A stretch of DNA of 64,000 nt from an uncultured Eubacteriales bacterium. GTDB taxonomy: Bacteria; Bacillota; Clostridia; Peptostreptococcales; Anaerovoracaceae. Positions 16,238 to 24,918 of the stretch are shown one piece after another. The DNA lies in assembly GCA_902778585.1 (NCBI GenBank), contig CACYYD010000004.1:1-64000 (forward strand), given 5' to 3'. Each line of letters starts with the position of its first letter. The first letter of the stretch is position 1. The notes under the pieces are model-generated. The model was given only the letters and a program-made list of their open reading frames with translations. It was not told where the DNA came from and made no database searches. The translations under genes and the position numbers were made by a program.

Positions 16238-16257
16238 CCGCAATGCGGCTTTTCCTG

Positions 16258-16302
16258 TAAAAAAAGCCTGTACCCATCAGTTTTATACTAACGGGTACAG
16301 GA
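16258..16302 (-). terminator. Terminator of the acyl-CoA ligase gene
   Basis: CCTGTACCC (16267-16275) and GGGTACAGG (16293-16301) pair perfectly. On the minus strand the stem is followed by C and then seven T residues. It lies just beyond the ligase stop codon. Confidence 0.8.
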
Positions 16303-16321
16303 CCATTCTCTTAGCAATCTG

Positions 16322-17992
16322 TTATTTCGCGGCAGTTACTGTACGTCTCTTGATTTTCTGTGTCGTTGTCTTTTCAAAAGGCTCTGTTCTCAGGTAGACC
16401 TGCTTGATCCTCTTGAATGTCGGCATCTCGCCGTTGATCTTCTCGATGTCGGTGTCAGCCATAGCCTGGATCTCTTCGAGGCTCTTTCCCTTGACCTCTT
16501 CGGCCTCAGGGTCATAGACCACGTGTGTGACCAGTCTGTAGTCGTCACCTTCTTCTTCACCCATCACGACGTTCTCGACAACATATGGCAGAGCGTCGAT
16601 CATAGGCTCGATCTCTTCCGGATAGATGTTCTTTCCGTTCTTAAGAACGATAACGTTCTTCTTACGGCCTGTCAGGAAGATGTATCCCTCATCGTCGATG
16701 CGCGCGAGGTCGCCTGTATTGAACCATCCGTCAACGAATGCGGCCTTGTTTGCCTCTTCATCATCAAGATATCCCTTCATGATGTTAGGGCCCTTCGCGA
16801 AGAGCTCTCCGATGCCGTTCTCATCAGGATCGTTGATCTTGACCTCGACTCCCGGCATAGCGTGTCCGACTGAACCTGCCTTGCGGTAGAAGTAGCTCTC
16901 GGATGCGATAGTAGGAGCTGTCTCAGTAAGACCGTAGCCCTGCACCGTGAGGATGCCGAAGTCTGTCGCATAGTCGAGTATCTTGAGGTCGAGCGCAGCG
17001 GCTCCGCTTATGAGGAATCTCAGCTTGCCGCCGAGTCCGTCGATTACGTCCTTGAAGAGCTTGCGTCTTACGTCGATACCGACCTTCATCAGGGCCTTTG
17101 CGATCTTGCGTCCCTTCTCGAGCTTTGCCAGCTTGCCTTCCTTCTCCGCGGTCTTCAGGACCTTGCCGATCATGGATTCGATGATAAGAGGCACGCAGAA
17201 GAACGATGTTACGCCGTACTCCTTGAGTTCTTTCTGGATGTACTTGAGTCCGCTGCAGAACACATTCGTGGCTCCGTTGCTGATAAACATCAGAACGCCC
17301 TGGTTTCCGAACGCATGGTGCAGTGGGAGCAATATCATCTCAACGTCGTCCTCATAGATAGGCTCTACCTTTCTCATTGCTGCGATCGTCGAAGCGATGT
17401 TGCGCTGCGACAGCTGAGCTGCCTTGGCATCTGCAGAAGTTCCCGATGTGAACAGGATGATGTCTGTTGCGTCGTTGTCGATTACTTTGAACTCAGATTT
17501 ATACTGATCGATCATTTCCGCGAGTTTTGGCATATTCTCCTGGGAGAAGTCGCTCATCGGTATAAGAGTCTCGACCTGGATGCCGTCCTTCTTTATGATC
17601 TCAGCATAATCGAAATTCATGCTGTCATCATAGATGATCGCGTCAGCCTTGCACTTGACGAGCGAGTTTACGATCTCCTCTTCCGGCAGACCCCTGTCAA
17701 GAGGAACCACGACTCCGACATTGATGACTACCGCGTAGTACGCGACCAGCCACTGGTAGGAGTTAGGTCCGGTTACAACGATTCTCTTGCCCTTGAGGCC
17801 CTTGCTGATAAGATATGCTCCGAGTGCGTCGAGGTCTTCTCTGAACTTGCGGTATGTGATCTCCGTTTTCTTTGTACGGTCCGCATTCTTGAAAATGAAT
17901 CCGGTATTGTCCCCGTACTTTTCGGCAACAAAGTCCATTATCTCCTTGAGATTCTGGAATTCGATGTCATACTCACACTTATATTTTCTCAT
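16322..17992 (-). CDS. AMP-forming acyl-CoA synthetase/ligase
   Basis: A 556-residue ANL-superfamily enzyme that would activate a carboxylic acid with ATP and load it on CoA. Present in order are the phosphate loop LFTSGTSADAKAAQLSQRN (a divergent form), the A5 motif GYGLTETAP, and the A7/A8 region GWFNTGDLARIDDEGYIF then GRKKNVIVLKNGKNIYPEE. The C-terminal catalytic lysine is probably in TTQKIKRR. The general shape fits long-chain fatty acyl-CoA ligases, but the substrate cannot be fixed. It is a single-gene unit with its own terminator, and GAGGG precedes the start. A weak -10 (TACAAT) occurs about 90 bases upstream. Confidence 0.85.
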   Translation of the reverse strand: MRKYKCEYDIEFQNLKEIMDFVAEKYGDNTGFIFKNADRTKKTEITYRKFREDLDALGAYLISKGLKGKRIVVTGPNSYQWLVAYYAVVINVGVVVPLDRGLPEEEIVNSLVKCKADAIIYDDSMNFDYAEIIKKDGIQVETLIPMSDFSQENMPKLAEMIDQYKSEFKVIDNDATDIILFTSGTSADAKAAQLSQRNIASTIAAMRKVEPIYEDDVEMILLPLHHAFGNQGVLMFISNGATNVFCSGLKYIQKELKEYGVTSFFCVPLIIESMIGKVLKTAEKEGKLAKLEKGRKIAKALMKVGIDVRRKLFKDVIDGLGGKLRFLISGAAALDLKILDYATDFGILTVQGYGLTETAPTIASESYFYRKAGSVGHAMPGVEVKINDPDENGIGELFAKGPNIMKGYLDDEEANKAAFVDGWFNTGDLARIDDEGYIFLTGRKKNVIVLKNGKNIYPEEIEPMIDALPYVVENVVMGEEEGDDYRLVTHVVYDPEAEEVKGKSLEEIQAMADTDIEKINGEMPTFKRIKQVYLRTEPFEKTTTQKIKRRTVTAAK

Positions 17993-18153
17993 TTTTTCCC
18001 TCTCTGTATCCCTTTACGGATGTGATTGCGCTTGCTATGCTGCCCCCGGACAGTATGCCCGGATTGGGTTAACAACATACTCTCGCACCTATATATTGTA
18101 ACAAATACATTGGCGATTCTCTATAGATATGCAAAAATGAAACCCGAAGCAAA

Positions 18154-18174
18154 GGCGCGGTTTCTCACCGCGCC
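18154..18174 (-). terminator. Terminator of hydF
   Basis: GGCGCGG (18154-18160) and CCGCGCC (18168-18174) form a GC-rich stem, followed on the minus strand by TTTGCTTC. It lies 11 bases beyond the hydF stop. Confidence 0.6.
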
Positions 18175-18184
18175 TCTTACGTCA

Positions 18185-19432
18185 TTATATAAGGTCTGAG
18201 TACTCCGGGAATATCTCAAGACTGCGCTTAAGTATTCCGTGGACATAAGCTATCATGGTTCCGTAGTTTGTGATAGGGACTCCCTGTGAGACCGTCTTGT
18301 CTGCACGATGCTTGACTTCTCTCTCGTTCAGCATGCAGCCTCCGCAGTGCACCACAAGCGCGTACGGAGTAAGGTCATCCGGATAGCCTGTGCCGCTAGC
18401 CGTCTCAAAGACAAGATCGCAGCCTGTAAATTCCTTCAGCCAGCGCGGTATCTTTTCAGTGCCTATATCGCCGCACTGCCTGTGATGCGTACATCCTTCA
18501 GCTATAAGCACCCTGTCCCCATCTTTGAGTCTGCTTATGGCGGCAACTCCTCTCACTGCATCATCCAGAAGGCCTTTGTATCTTGCCATCAGGATCGAAA
18601 ACGATGTCAGAGGAACATCAGCAGGAACTATCTTATCTACCTTTCCGAATACCTGGCTGTCAGTAACGACGAGCGCCGGCTTGGTGCCGAGCTTTTCCAG
18701 CGTTTCGGCAAGTTCTGAATCCTGCACCACCAGAGCGGATGCTCCGGCATCAAGTATGTCGCGTATCGTCTGCTGCTGAGGGAGTATGAGTCTTCCCTTC
18801 GGCGCCGCCTTATCGATAGGAACGACAAGCACTATGATGTCTCCGCGATCGATCTTATCTGCGATCAGTTTTTCCTTATCTTCTTCCGGCTTCAAAGCAG
18901 CGAGCCTTATCTTGAGTTCATCTATGCCCTGCCCCGACACCGTGCTGACATGCACCATTCCCTGGCTCTTCTTCGCTATCGCCTGGAAGATACCCAGGGA
19001 CTCTTCGTCTATATTATGGTCTTCGGAGTCCTCGGAAATATCGCTCTTGTTGAGGGCTATGATGCACGGAACGTTCCTCTCCGCGAAAAGATCCGCCAGT
19101 TCGGCGTCCTCGCTTTTGAACCCGTCGGTCGTGTCGATAACGAGCACCGCTATGTCAGTCTTTTCAAGGATCTTTCTTGTGCGCTGCACGCGAAGTTCTC
19201 CCAGGCTGCCTTCGTCGTCATAGCCCGGTGTGTCTATGATAACTACCGGCCCCAGAGGCAGAAGTTCCATGGACTTGGTGACCGGATCCGTTGTAGTGCC
19301 CTTTACATCGGATACGACTGCAAGATCCTGCCCTGTCACTGCGTTGACCAGGCTCGACTTGCCGGCGTTCCTGCGCCCGAAAAATCCTATATGTACTCTT
19401 TCGCCCGAAGGCGTCTCATTCATCCCTGCCAT
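18185..19432 (-). CDS. hydF: [FeFe]-hydrogenase maturation GTPase HydF
   Basis: HydF is the scaffold that receives the 2Fe subcluster built by HydE and HydG and delivers it to apo-[FeFe]-hydrogenase. The 415-residue protein has a GTPase domain with GRRNAGKSSLVNA (G1), SDVKGTTTDP (G2), DTPGYDD (G3) and ALNKSD (G4). A dimerisation region and a C-terminal Fe-S domain with CTHHRQCGDIG and VVHCGGCM follow, which fits the family CxH...HCxxC ligands. It is intact and of normal length. HydE, HydG and the hydrogenase are not in the window, so they must be encoded elsewhere. Presence of hydF implies an H2-metabolising anaerobe. Confidence 0.95.
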   Translation of the reverse strand: MAGMNETPSGERVHIGFFGRRNAGKSSLVNAVTGQDLAVVSDVKGTTTDPVTKSMELLPLGPVVIIDTPGYDDEGSLGELRVQRTRKILEKTDIAVLVIDTTDGFKSEDAELADLFAERNVPCIIALNKSDISEDSEDHNIDEESLGIFQAIAKKSQGMVHVSTVSGQGIDELKIRLAALKPEEDKEKLIADKIDRGDIIVLVVPIDKAAPKGRLILPQQQTIRDILDAGASALVVQDSELAETLEKLGTKPALVVTDSQVFGKVDKIVPADVPLTSFSILMARYKGLLDDAVRGVAAISRLKDGDRVLIAEGCTHHRQCGDIGTEKIPRWLKEFTGCDLVFETASGTGYPDDLTPYALVVHCGGCMLNEREVKHRADKTVSQGVPITNYGTMIAYVHGILKRSLEIFPEYSDLI

Positions 19433-19503
19433 GTTTCCGTTTCCTTTCTTCGTTCATTATAGCAGAAGTCCATATCAAATTGATTTTGATGTCAGCGTGA
19501 AGT

Positions 19504-20364
19504 ATGCTTTTTCTGATGAAGGAATCACTGATATCTTTTCTTGATATGACCGCATGGCGAATGGAGACGCCGCAGCTCTTCGGCGGCTTCCATCTTTGTG
19601 CGCTCGTCGTCACAGCCGCAGCAGCTGTATGCGCCGCCGCTGTTTTCGCACACCGCATAAGATCCAAGGCAGCTGGCAGAATCTCTCTCGTGAGGATATT
19701 GGTCGCCTGCGGCTGCGTTCTTGCCGTGCTCGAAGTATACAAGCAGCTGTTTCTTTACTATGTGGTGAACGGCGAAGCCTATGACTGGTGGTTCTTCCCT
19801 TTCCAGCTCTGCTCCGTTCCCATGTACCTGTGCATACTTCTTCCGCTTGCCGGGAAAAAACTCAGAAGAACTTTCTTCACCTTCATGAGCGGCTACACAT
19901 TCATAAGTGCAGCTGCCGCTCTCATTTACCCTGAAGACTATCTGAGATCATACATTTCACTTACCGTGCACGGTTTTCTGTGGCACGGCATACTTCTGTT
20001 TATAAGTCTGCTGATCATATTCTCAGGAGCAGCGGACTCACGCGGACGCGGGATCATCAGGGCTGCCGGGCTGTTCGCCGTTCTCTGCGCTGCAGCTGTG
20101 CTGATCAACATCGCAGCAGAACCGCTGATGCAAGCAGCCGTGCAAAACGGAGCCGGACTGCCTCATGATCACGCTGCCATGTTTTATCTGAATCCTTACC
20201 ACCTTTCACCGCAGCCTCTTGTAAGCAGCGTACAAAAAACCGCGGGTATCCCCGCGGGTCTTGTGCTGTATTCTCTTGTCATTGCCGCAGCCGGCAGTGC
20301 CGTCATAAGCCTTACTTCTCGAGCAGCCAGCGGAAGCCGTAAGGCTCGATCCAGTACTCGCTGA
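19504..20364 (+). CDS. YwaF/TMEM164-like integral membrane protein
   Basis: A 286-residue protein with about seven hydrophobic helices, of the YwaF family (TIGR02206-like). Conserved-looking polar segments include WWFFPFQLCSVPMYLC and SYISLTVHGFLWHG with a membrane-embedded histidine. The function of bacterial members is unknown, although the fold is shared with TMEM164-type acyltransferases. It is divergent from hydF. Its last 53 bases overlap the 3' end of the GH13 gene on the other strand, and no terminator separates them. The precise start is uncertain, since a second ATG lies four codons in. Confidence 0.78.
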   Translation: MLFLMKESLISFLDMTAWRMETPQLFGGFHLCALVVTAAAAVCAAAVFAHRIRSKAAGRISLVRILVACGCVLAVLEVYKQLFLYYVVNGEAYDWWFFPFQLCSVPMYLCILLPLAGKKLRRTFFTFMSGYTFISAAAALIYPEDYLRSYISLTVHGFLWHGILLFISLLIIFSGAADSRGRGIIRAAGLFAVLCAAAVLINIAAEPLMQAAVQNGAGLPHDHAAMFYLNPYHLSPQPLVSSVQKTAGIPAGLVLYSLVIAAAGSAVISLTSRAASGSRKARSSTR

Positions 20365-22231
20365 CCGGTCCGTCGGAGTGAAGGTATTCACGCTCCGGGT
20401 CCGCAAGGTCTATCCTGTCAGCCGTCTCAATTTCAGTCTTTACGCTTTCAGCCGAGAAGTTGAACAGTCCGAGCATACGCTTTCCGCCGTACTCTCTTTC
20501 AACTCCGAGGACCCTGTTGTCGCCGGTAAATACCGGATAAACATGGGCATCTGAATGGAAGATGTCATTATTCTTGCGGATCTTTATGAGCTTGCTGATC
20601 TCGCCGAAGATCCGTCCCGTAGGTGTTTCCGGATCATGCCTCTCTTCTGCGAGCTCCCAGTCCATGCGTCCTCTGTGGATGTTGCGGCTGTCGGCCTGCC
20701 TTCCAGGATCGTTATGATAATCGTAATCGTTCAGCATGCCGATCTCGTCACCACTGTAGAATACCGGGATCCCGCGGAGTGTCAGCATCAGTGCGTGAAG
20801 CATGACATCTGCCGCGATACCGCGCGCAAGGGCATCCTCGTTCTGCTCATAAAGCGCAGATTCTATTCCGCAAAGAGATGCTGTAGTACCACAAAGTCTT
20901 GCATCCTGCATCCACTCCGAATCGTTGTAAAGTTCTCCCCTTGCCGGGCTTCCGTACCACTTTCCGGTAAACCAGTCGTTCAGATACTTCTTGTGTGGCG
21001 CCTCTGCTGATCCGAACTGACCAAGGAATTTGTAATCCAGGCCCCAGCCGATATCATCGTGGCATCTCAGATAATTCTGGAAAATGCAGTTCGACGGAAC
21101 ATATTCTATCTGCCTCAGCTGATGAGCCAGCAGTCTTACATCGCGGGTTGCCATAGTGTGCCATATAGTCGCCATGGTGGTCACGTTGTAGAGCATGTCG
21201 CACTCAGGCTTCTCCTCCGTACCGAAGTAAGGCAGCACCTTGCTCGGCTCCATAACGACCTCGCCCAGAAGCAGTACGCTCGGGCAGACCACCCTGCAGG
21301 CGATGTTCATCATGCGCACGAGGGAATGTACCTGCGGAAGATTGCGGCAGGTCGTTCCAAGTTCTTTCCAGATATACGGAACGGCATCGAGCCTTATGAT
21401 ATCCACTCCCCTGTTTGCCAGAAAGAGCAGGTTTTCAGTCATGTCATTGAATACCAGCGGATTGGCGTAATTGAGATCCCACTGGAAAGGGTAGAAAGTC
21501 GTCATGACTATCTTACCGATATCCTCAAAGTATGTGAAATTGCCCGGAGCAGTCTCAGGGAATACCTGCGGCATGGTCTCTTCATATTTGCGCGGAATGT
21601 CCCAGCTGTCGTAGAAGCAGTATCTCGACTGCGCCATAGGGTCTCCTGCGCGCGCCGCCTTTGCCCACGCGTGGTCCTCACTTGTGTGGTTCATCACGAA
21701 GTCCAGACATACGCGTATGCCCCTTCTGTGGCAGGATCCCGTAAGCTTTTCGAGGTCTTCCATCGTGCCGAGATCAGGTCTTACTTTTCTGAAGTCGGAT
21801 ACGGCATATCCTCCGTCGCTCCTGGAGCTGTCCTCAGGAGAATCGAGAAGAGGCATCAGGTGAACATACTTGACGCCGCATTCCTTGAAGTAGTCGAGTC
21901 TTTCCCTTACGCCATTCAAGTCGCCTCCGAAGTTTTCAGTATAAAGCATCATACCCATCATCTTGTTAGAATGATGCATATGCGGATTGCCGGCGCGCCT
22001 TTCATCTACGGCTCTCAGCGTCTGCTTTCTGTCCTTGTAAGCGCGTCTGAGCATTTCCACGAAGTACTCAAACGAGGATTCGTTGTCATATAGTTCCATA
22101 TAGAGCCACTTCAGCTCGTCATAATACTGCGCGAGCCTGGCATCAAACCTGCTGACCCTCTTTTCAGGCTTTTTCTCCGGCTTCTTTCCGGCCTTTGTTT
22201 TTTGGGTTTTTCTCTCTTCAGTCCTCTTCAT
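20312..22231 (-). CDS. GH13 amylosucrase-like enzyme
   Basis: A 639-residue cytoplasmic GH13 protein most like subfamily 4 (amylosucrase type), which cleaves sucrose and either transfers the glucosyl unit or hydrolyses. GH13 signatures occur in order: DFVMNHTSEDHAWA (region I), DIIRLDAV with the nucleophile Asp (II), LLGEVVME with the acid/base Glu (III) and RCHDDIGWG with the stabilising Asp (IV). DGGYAVSDFR is typical of amylosucrase and sucrose hydrolase. The N terminus is a lysine-rich tail of about 25 residues and no signal peptide is visible. It is last in the unit galA, GH32, fructokinase, GH13. Isomaltase or trehalose-type activity is a less likely alternative. Confidence 0.82.
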   Translation of the reverse strand: MKRTEERKTQKTKAGKKPEKKPEKRVSRFDARLAQYYDELKWLYMELYDNESSFEYFVEMLRRAYKDRKQTLRAVDERRAGNPHMHHSNKMMGMMLYTENFGGDLNGVRERLDYFKECGVKYVHLMPLLDSPEDSSRSDGGYAVSDFRKVRPDLGTMEDLEKLTGSCHRRGIRVCLDFVMNHTSEDHAWAKAARAGDPMAQSRYCFYDSWDIPRKYEETMPQVFPETAPGNFTYFEDIGKIVMTTFYPFQWDLNYANPLVFNDMTENLLFLANRGVDIIRLDAVPYIWKELGTTCRNLPQVHSLVRMMNIACRVVCPSVLLLGEVVMEPSKVLPYFGTEEKPECDMLYNVTTMATIWHTMATRDVRLLAHQLRQIEYVPSNCIFQNYLRCHDDIGWGLDYKFLGQFGSAEAPHKKYLNDWFTGKWYGSPARGELYNDSEWMQDARLCGTTASLCGIESALYEQNEDALARGIAADVMLHALMLTLRGIPVFYSGDEIGMLNDYDYHNDPGRQADSRNIHRGRMDWELAEERHDPETPTGRIFGEISKLIKIRKNNDIFHSDAHVYPVFTGDNRVLGVEREYGGKRMLGLFNFSAESVKTEIETADRIDLADPEREYLHSDGPVSEYWIEPYGFRWLLEK

Positions 22232-22258
22232 GGTCTTTTTATCTGTGTGCTGATCAGC

Positions 22259-23200
22259 TTAATCAAGTTCTTCTTTGTGAGGCATCGCCGGGATCGCTCC
22301 GTGGCGCGAGCACGTAAGTGACGCCGCCTTGTTTGCGTAGGTCACGAAGCTGCGAAGTTCATCTGCGCTGAGGTCATCAAGAAGACCATCTCTGCGCGAG
22401 ATCTGAGCCAGCATGGCTCCGGCGAAGGTATCTCCGGCTCCGTTGGTATCAGCTACCTTGACCTTGAAGCCCGCTACCTTCTCGGTAAAGTCTCCGTATC
22501 TTACAAAGACTCCGTCCGCTCCGAGTGTGACCATCACAAGGTGAGGGCCGTACTCTGCGAGTATGCGGCTGCCCTCCTCAAGATCCTCTGTGCCCGTCAG
22601 CATAGGCATCTCCTCATCGGACACCTTCAGGATATCCGCGAGCGGCAGAAGCATCTTCATCATCTCTATCGCGTGCTCCTCACTGTCCCAGAGAGCTGCA
22701 CGGTAGTTCGGATCGTAGCTTATCAGAACGCCCTTGTTGCGCGCCTGGCTCACTGTGACCTGGCAGGCTTCCTTTGCAGGCGAAGTCGTCATCGACAGCG
22801 AGCCCACGTGCAGGATCTTAGGCCTTTCGCCCGAAAGAGCCTGTACGGCCTCAGCTGCGGTAAGCTGCGTATCGGCTCCCGGATTTCTGTAGAATGAGAA
22901 TTCCCTTTCTCCTGTCGCGTCGACCGATACTATAGCCATGGTCGTAGGGACCTCGTCACACACGAAGAGTCCGTCGGTATTGACCCCTTCTTTCGAAAGA
23001 GTCTCAGCAAGGCTGCGGCCGAAAGCGTCATTTCCGACCTTTCCTATGAATCCCGTGTTTGCGCCGAGTCTTGCAGCCGCAACAGCTACGTTCGCCGGTG
23101 CGCCGCCCGGAAAAGCCGTGAATTTGCCGTTTCCGTTCTCATCGGTCCCGCTCTGCGTAAGGTCTATAAGTAATTCTCCGAGAGTTGTTATGTCTGTCAT
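22259..23200 (-). CDS. PfkB-family fructokinase
   Basis: A 313-residue ribokinase/PfkB-fold sugar kinase. The first signature lies in GGAPANVAVAAARLGANTGF (about residues 31-50). The second is DTNGAGDTFAGAMLA with the catalytic Asp in GAGD. Position directly after the GH32 sucrose hydrolase and before the GH13 enzyme argues for fructose as substrate, giving fructose-6-phosphate. 2-keto-3-deoxygluconate or tagatose kinase activity cannot be excluded from sequence alone. A 61-base gap separates it from the GH32 gene, with only a weak TAAAAT -10 candidate. Confidence 0.87.
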   Translation of the reverse strand: MTDITTLGELLIDLTQSGTDENGNGKFTAFPGGAPANVAVAAARLGANTGFIGKVGNDAFGRSLAETLSKEGVNTDGLFVCDEVPTTMAIVSVDATGEREFSFYRNPGADTQLTAAEAVQALSGERPKILHVGSLSMTTSPAKEACQVTVSQARNKGVLISYDPNYRAALWDSEEHAIEMMKMLLPLADILKVSDEEMPMLTGTEDLEEGSRILAEYGPHLVMVTLGADGVFVRYGDFTEKVAGFKVKVADTNGAGDTFAGAMLAQISRRDGLLDDLSADELRSFVTYANKAASLTCSRHGAIPAMPHKEELD

Positions 23201-23261
23201 TTTTATGATCCTCTGCCTGCTTTGTGCGATTTCAAACGTATTAATTTTAGCACAGTTTATA

Positions 23262-24905
23262 TTATTTTCCTAATGTATACGCAGTCATATCCAGCGCGGC
23301 ATTCCCATCCGCGGAGAAGCTTATGCTGTCTGCGTCAAGCGGCGTATAGTACGTGAGCGACATCACCTGCTCACCGCCGTTTATGAATACTTCTGCGCTC
23401 CATCTGTCCAGAAGTATCCTGAGACTTATCTTTCCGTCATTGTAGGAGACTCTGGTGCTGCGCCTGGCTGTCAGCTCTCCGCTCTGGCCGCTGCGGCTTC
23501 TGTCAACGGTAAGGAGCGAGCGTCCCGGCATGTAGCTGAGCACTATGTAATGGTCCTCATCCTTCGCGAATTTGACCGCAAATTCCCTGTAAAGAGCTGC
23601 TCCCTCCGAGCATGGTGCGATCTCTAGATCAAGTTCGAGCGACCTGCCCTCTACGCCGTCAAATACGCGCTCCTCGTCATGAAGGATCAGTCCGCTGTAT
23701 TCGATCTTGTCTTTCCTGTATTCCCTTATCTCTCTGACCGGCCACTGATACAGCTTTCCGTCCCTGAATCTCAGTTCTCTCGGGACAGTCATCTGGCCAA
23801 AGATATGCGTTCCCTCAGGTCCGTGGATATATCCGTCCGGATCATCGACAGGAACGGCGTACTGCAGTCCCGGTCTTGTGAGGTCTTCTTTCTTATCCAC
23901 GAAGTTGCCGTTTTTAGGATCCTGCATCCAGCCTATCATGACTGTTCTTCCGTCAGGAGTCTTCATGACCTGCGGGGCGTAGAAGTCCAGACCTATATCA
24001 ACAGGCTCATAGCCGCCGTCAGGTCTGAATGTTTCCGTTTCCTCATCATAAGATCCGGGTATGCAGCATACATTGCTTCCCTGAGGGAATCTTACGGAGC
24101 CGATAGCTTCGTCTGCCTCGGCCTCCATATCCATAGGGCTTGCTATAAGAAGCTGCTTTCCGTCGAGTTCAAAGAAGTTAGGGCATTCCCACATGACTCC
24201 TATCCTTCTGTGGTCTTCAAAGAGGACTTTGCCGAATTCCCAGTCAAAGGCATCCTTGCTTCTGAAGAGCAGCAGCTGCGTACCGTTTTCAGGATGGTAG
24301 TTGCCGTCCTCGCCTATCTCGCCTGTCCTGCCTGCAGCAACGAGAGCCCTGTAGCTGCCGTCCTTGGCACGCCAGATATACGGATCCCTGAATTCATAGG
24401 CATCACAGTCCTCAGGAAGGTCATCCATGTCGATGACCGGGTTTCCGTCATATTTTACATACTCCGTGCTCCCGTCCTCATTCTGCTCCGAAACTGCGAC
24501 GCACTGCATCTGCAGCCATCTGCCCTTGCCGAGCGGGTCGCCGGCGTTGCTGCCGCAGCCTGTGTACATAAGAAGATGTCTTCCGTCTTCCAGAGTTATG
24601 GCAGTCCCCGAGAAGCATCCGGATCCGTCATATTCCGTGTCAGGAGCCATTGCGCACGGCAGATACTCCCAGTTGATCATGTCGGAGCTTACGGCATGAC
24701 CCCAGTGCATAGGTCCCCAGAATGTGCTGTGCGGATGGTTCTGATAGAAAAGATGATACTGTCCGCGGTGGAACGAGAATCCGTTAGGATCGTTGAGCCA
24801 ACCGGTTAGCGGAGAAAAGTGATATACGGGGCGCTCCTCTGCCGGGATGCGAGCCGATTCTTCTTTCTCAAATTCTCTTACAGCTTTCAGTTCTTTGCTT
24901 ACCAA
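23262..24905 (-). CDS. GH32 sucrose hydrolase (invertase/sucrose-6-phosphate hydrolase)
   Basis: A 547-residue GH32 beta-fructosidase. The nucleophile Asp is D39 in WLNDPNG, the transition-state Asp is in FRDPYIW and the acid/base Glu is in WECPNFF. A C-terminal beta-sandwich completes the family layout. There is no signal peptide, so the enzyme works on imported sucrose or on sucrose released from raffinose by the GH36 enzyme. Because transport here is by an ABC system and not a PTS, free sucrose is the more likely substrate than sucrose-6-phosphate. The gene is 13 bases after galA. Confidence 0.9.
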   Translation of the reverse strand: MVSKELKAVREFEKEESARIPAEERPVYHFSPLTGWLNDPNGFSFHRGQYHLFYQNHPHSTFWGPMHWGHAVSSDMINWEYLPCAMAPDTEYDGSGCFSGTAITLEDGRHLLMYTGCGSNAGDPLGKGRWLQMQCVAVSEQNEDGSTEYVKYDGNPVIDMDDLPEDCDAYEFRDPYIWRAKDGSYRALVAAGRTGEIGEDGNYHPENGTQLLLFRSKDAFDWEFGKVLFEDHRRIGVMWECPNFFELDGKQLLIASPMDMEAEADEAIGSVRFPQGSNVCCIPGSYDEETETFRPDGGYEPVDIGLDFYAPQVMKTPDGRTVMIGWMQDPKNGNFVDKKEDLTRPGLQYAVPVDDPDGYIHGPEGTHIFGQMTVPRELRFRDGKLYQWPVREIREYRKDKIEYSGLILHDEERVFDGVEGRSLELDLEIAPCSEGAALYREFAVKFAKDEDHYIVLSYMPGRSLLTVDRSRSGQSGELTARRSTRVSYNDGKISLRILLDRWSAEVFINGGEQVMSLTYYTPLDADSISFSADGNAALDMTAYTLGK

Positions 24906-24918
24906 TTCTATCTCCTTC

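Noticed and set aside
21059..22093. Long open frame on the plus strand opposite the GH13 gene (about 344 codons)
   Set aside because: The minus-strand GH13 reading has all catalytic motifs. The antisense frame has no recognisable domain and is a by-product of codon usage.
23679..24809. Long open frame on the plus strand opposite the GH32 gene (about 376 codons)
   Set aside because: It lies entirely within the well-supported GH32 gene and has no family features or good ribosome site.
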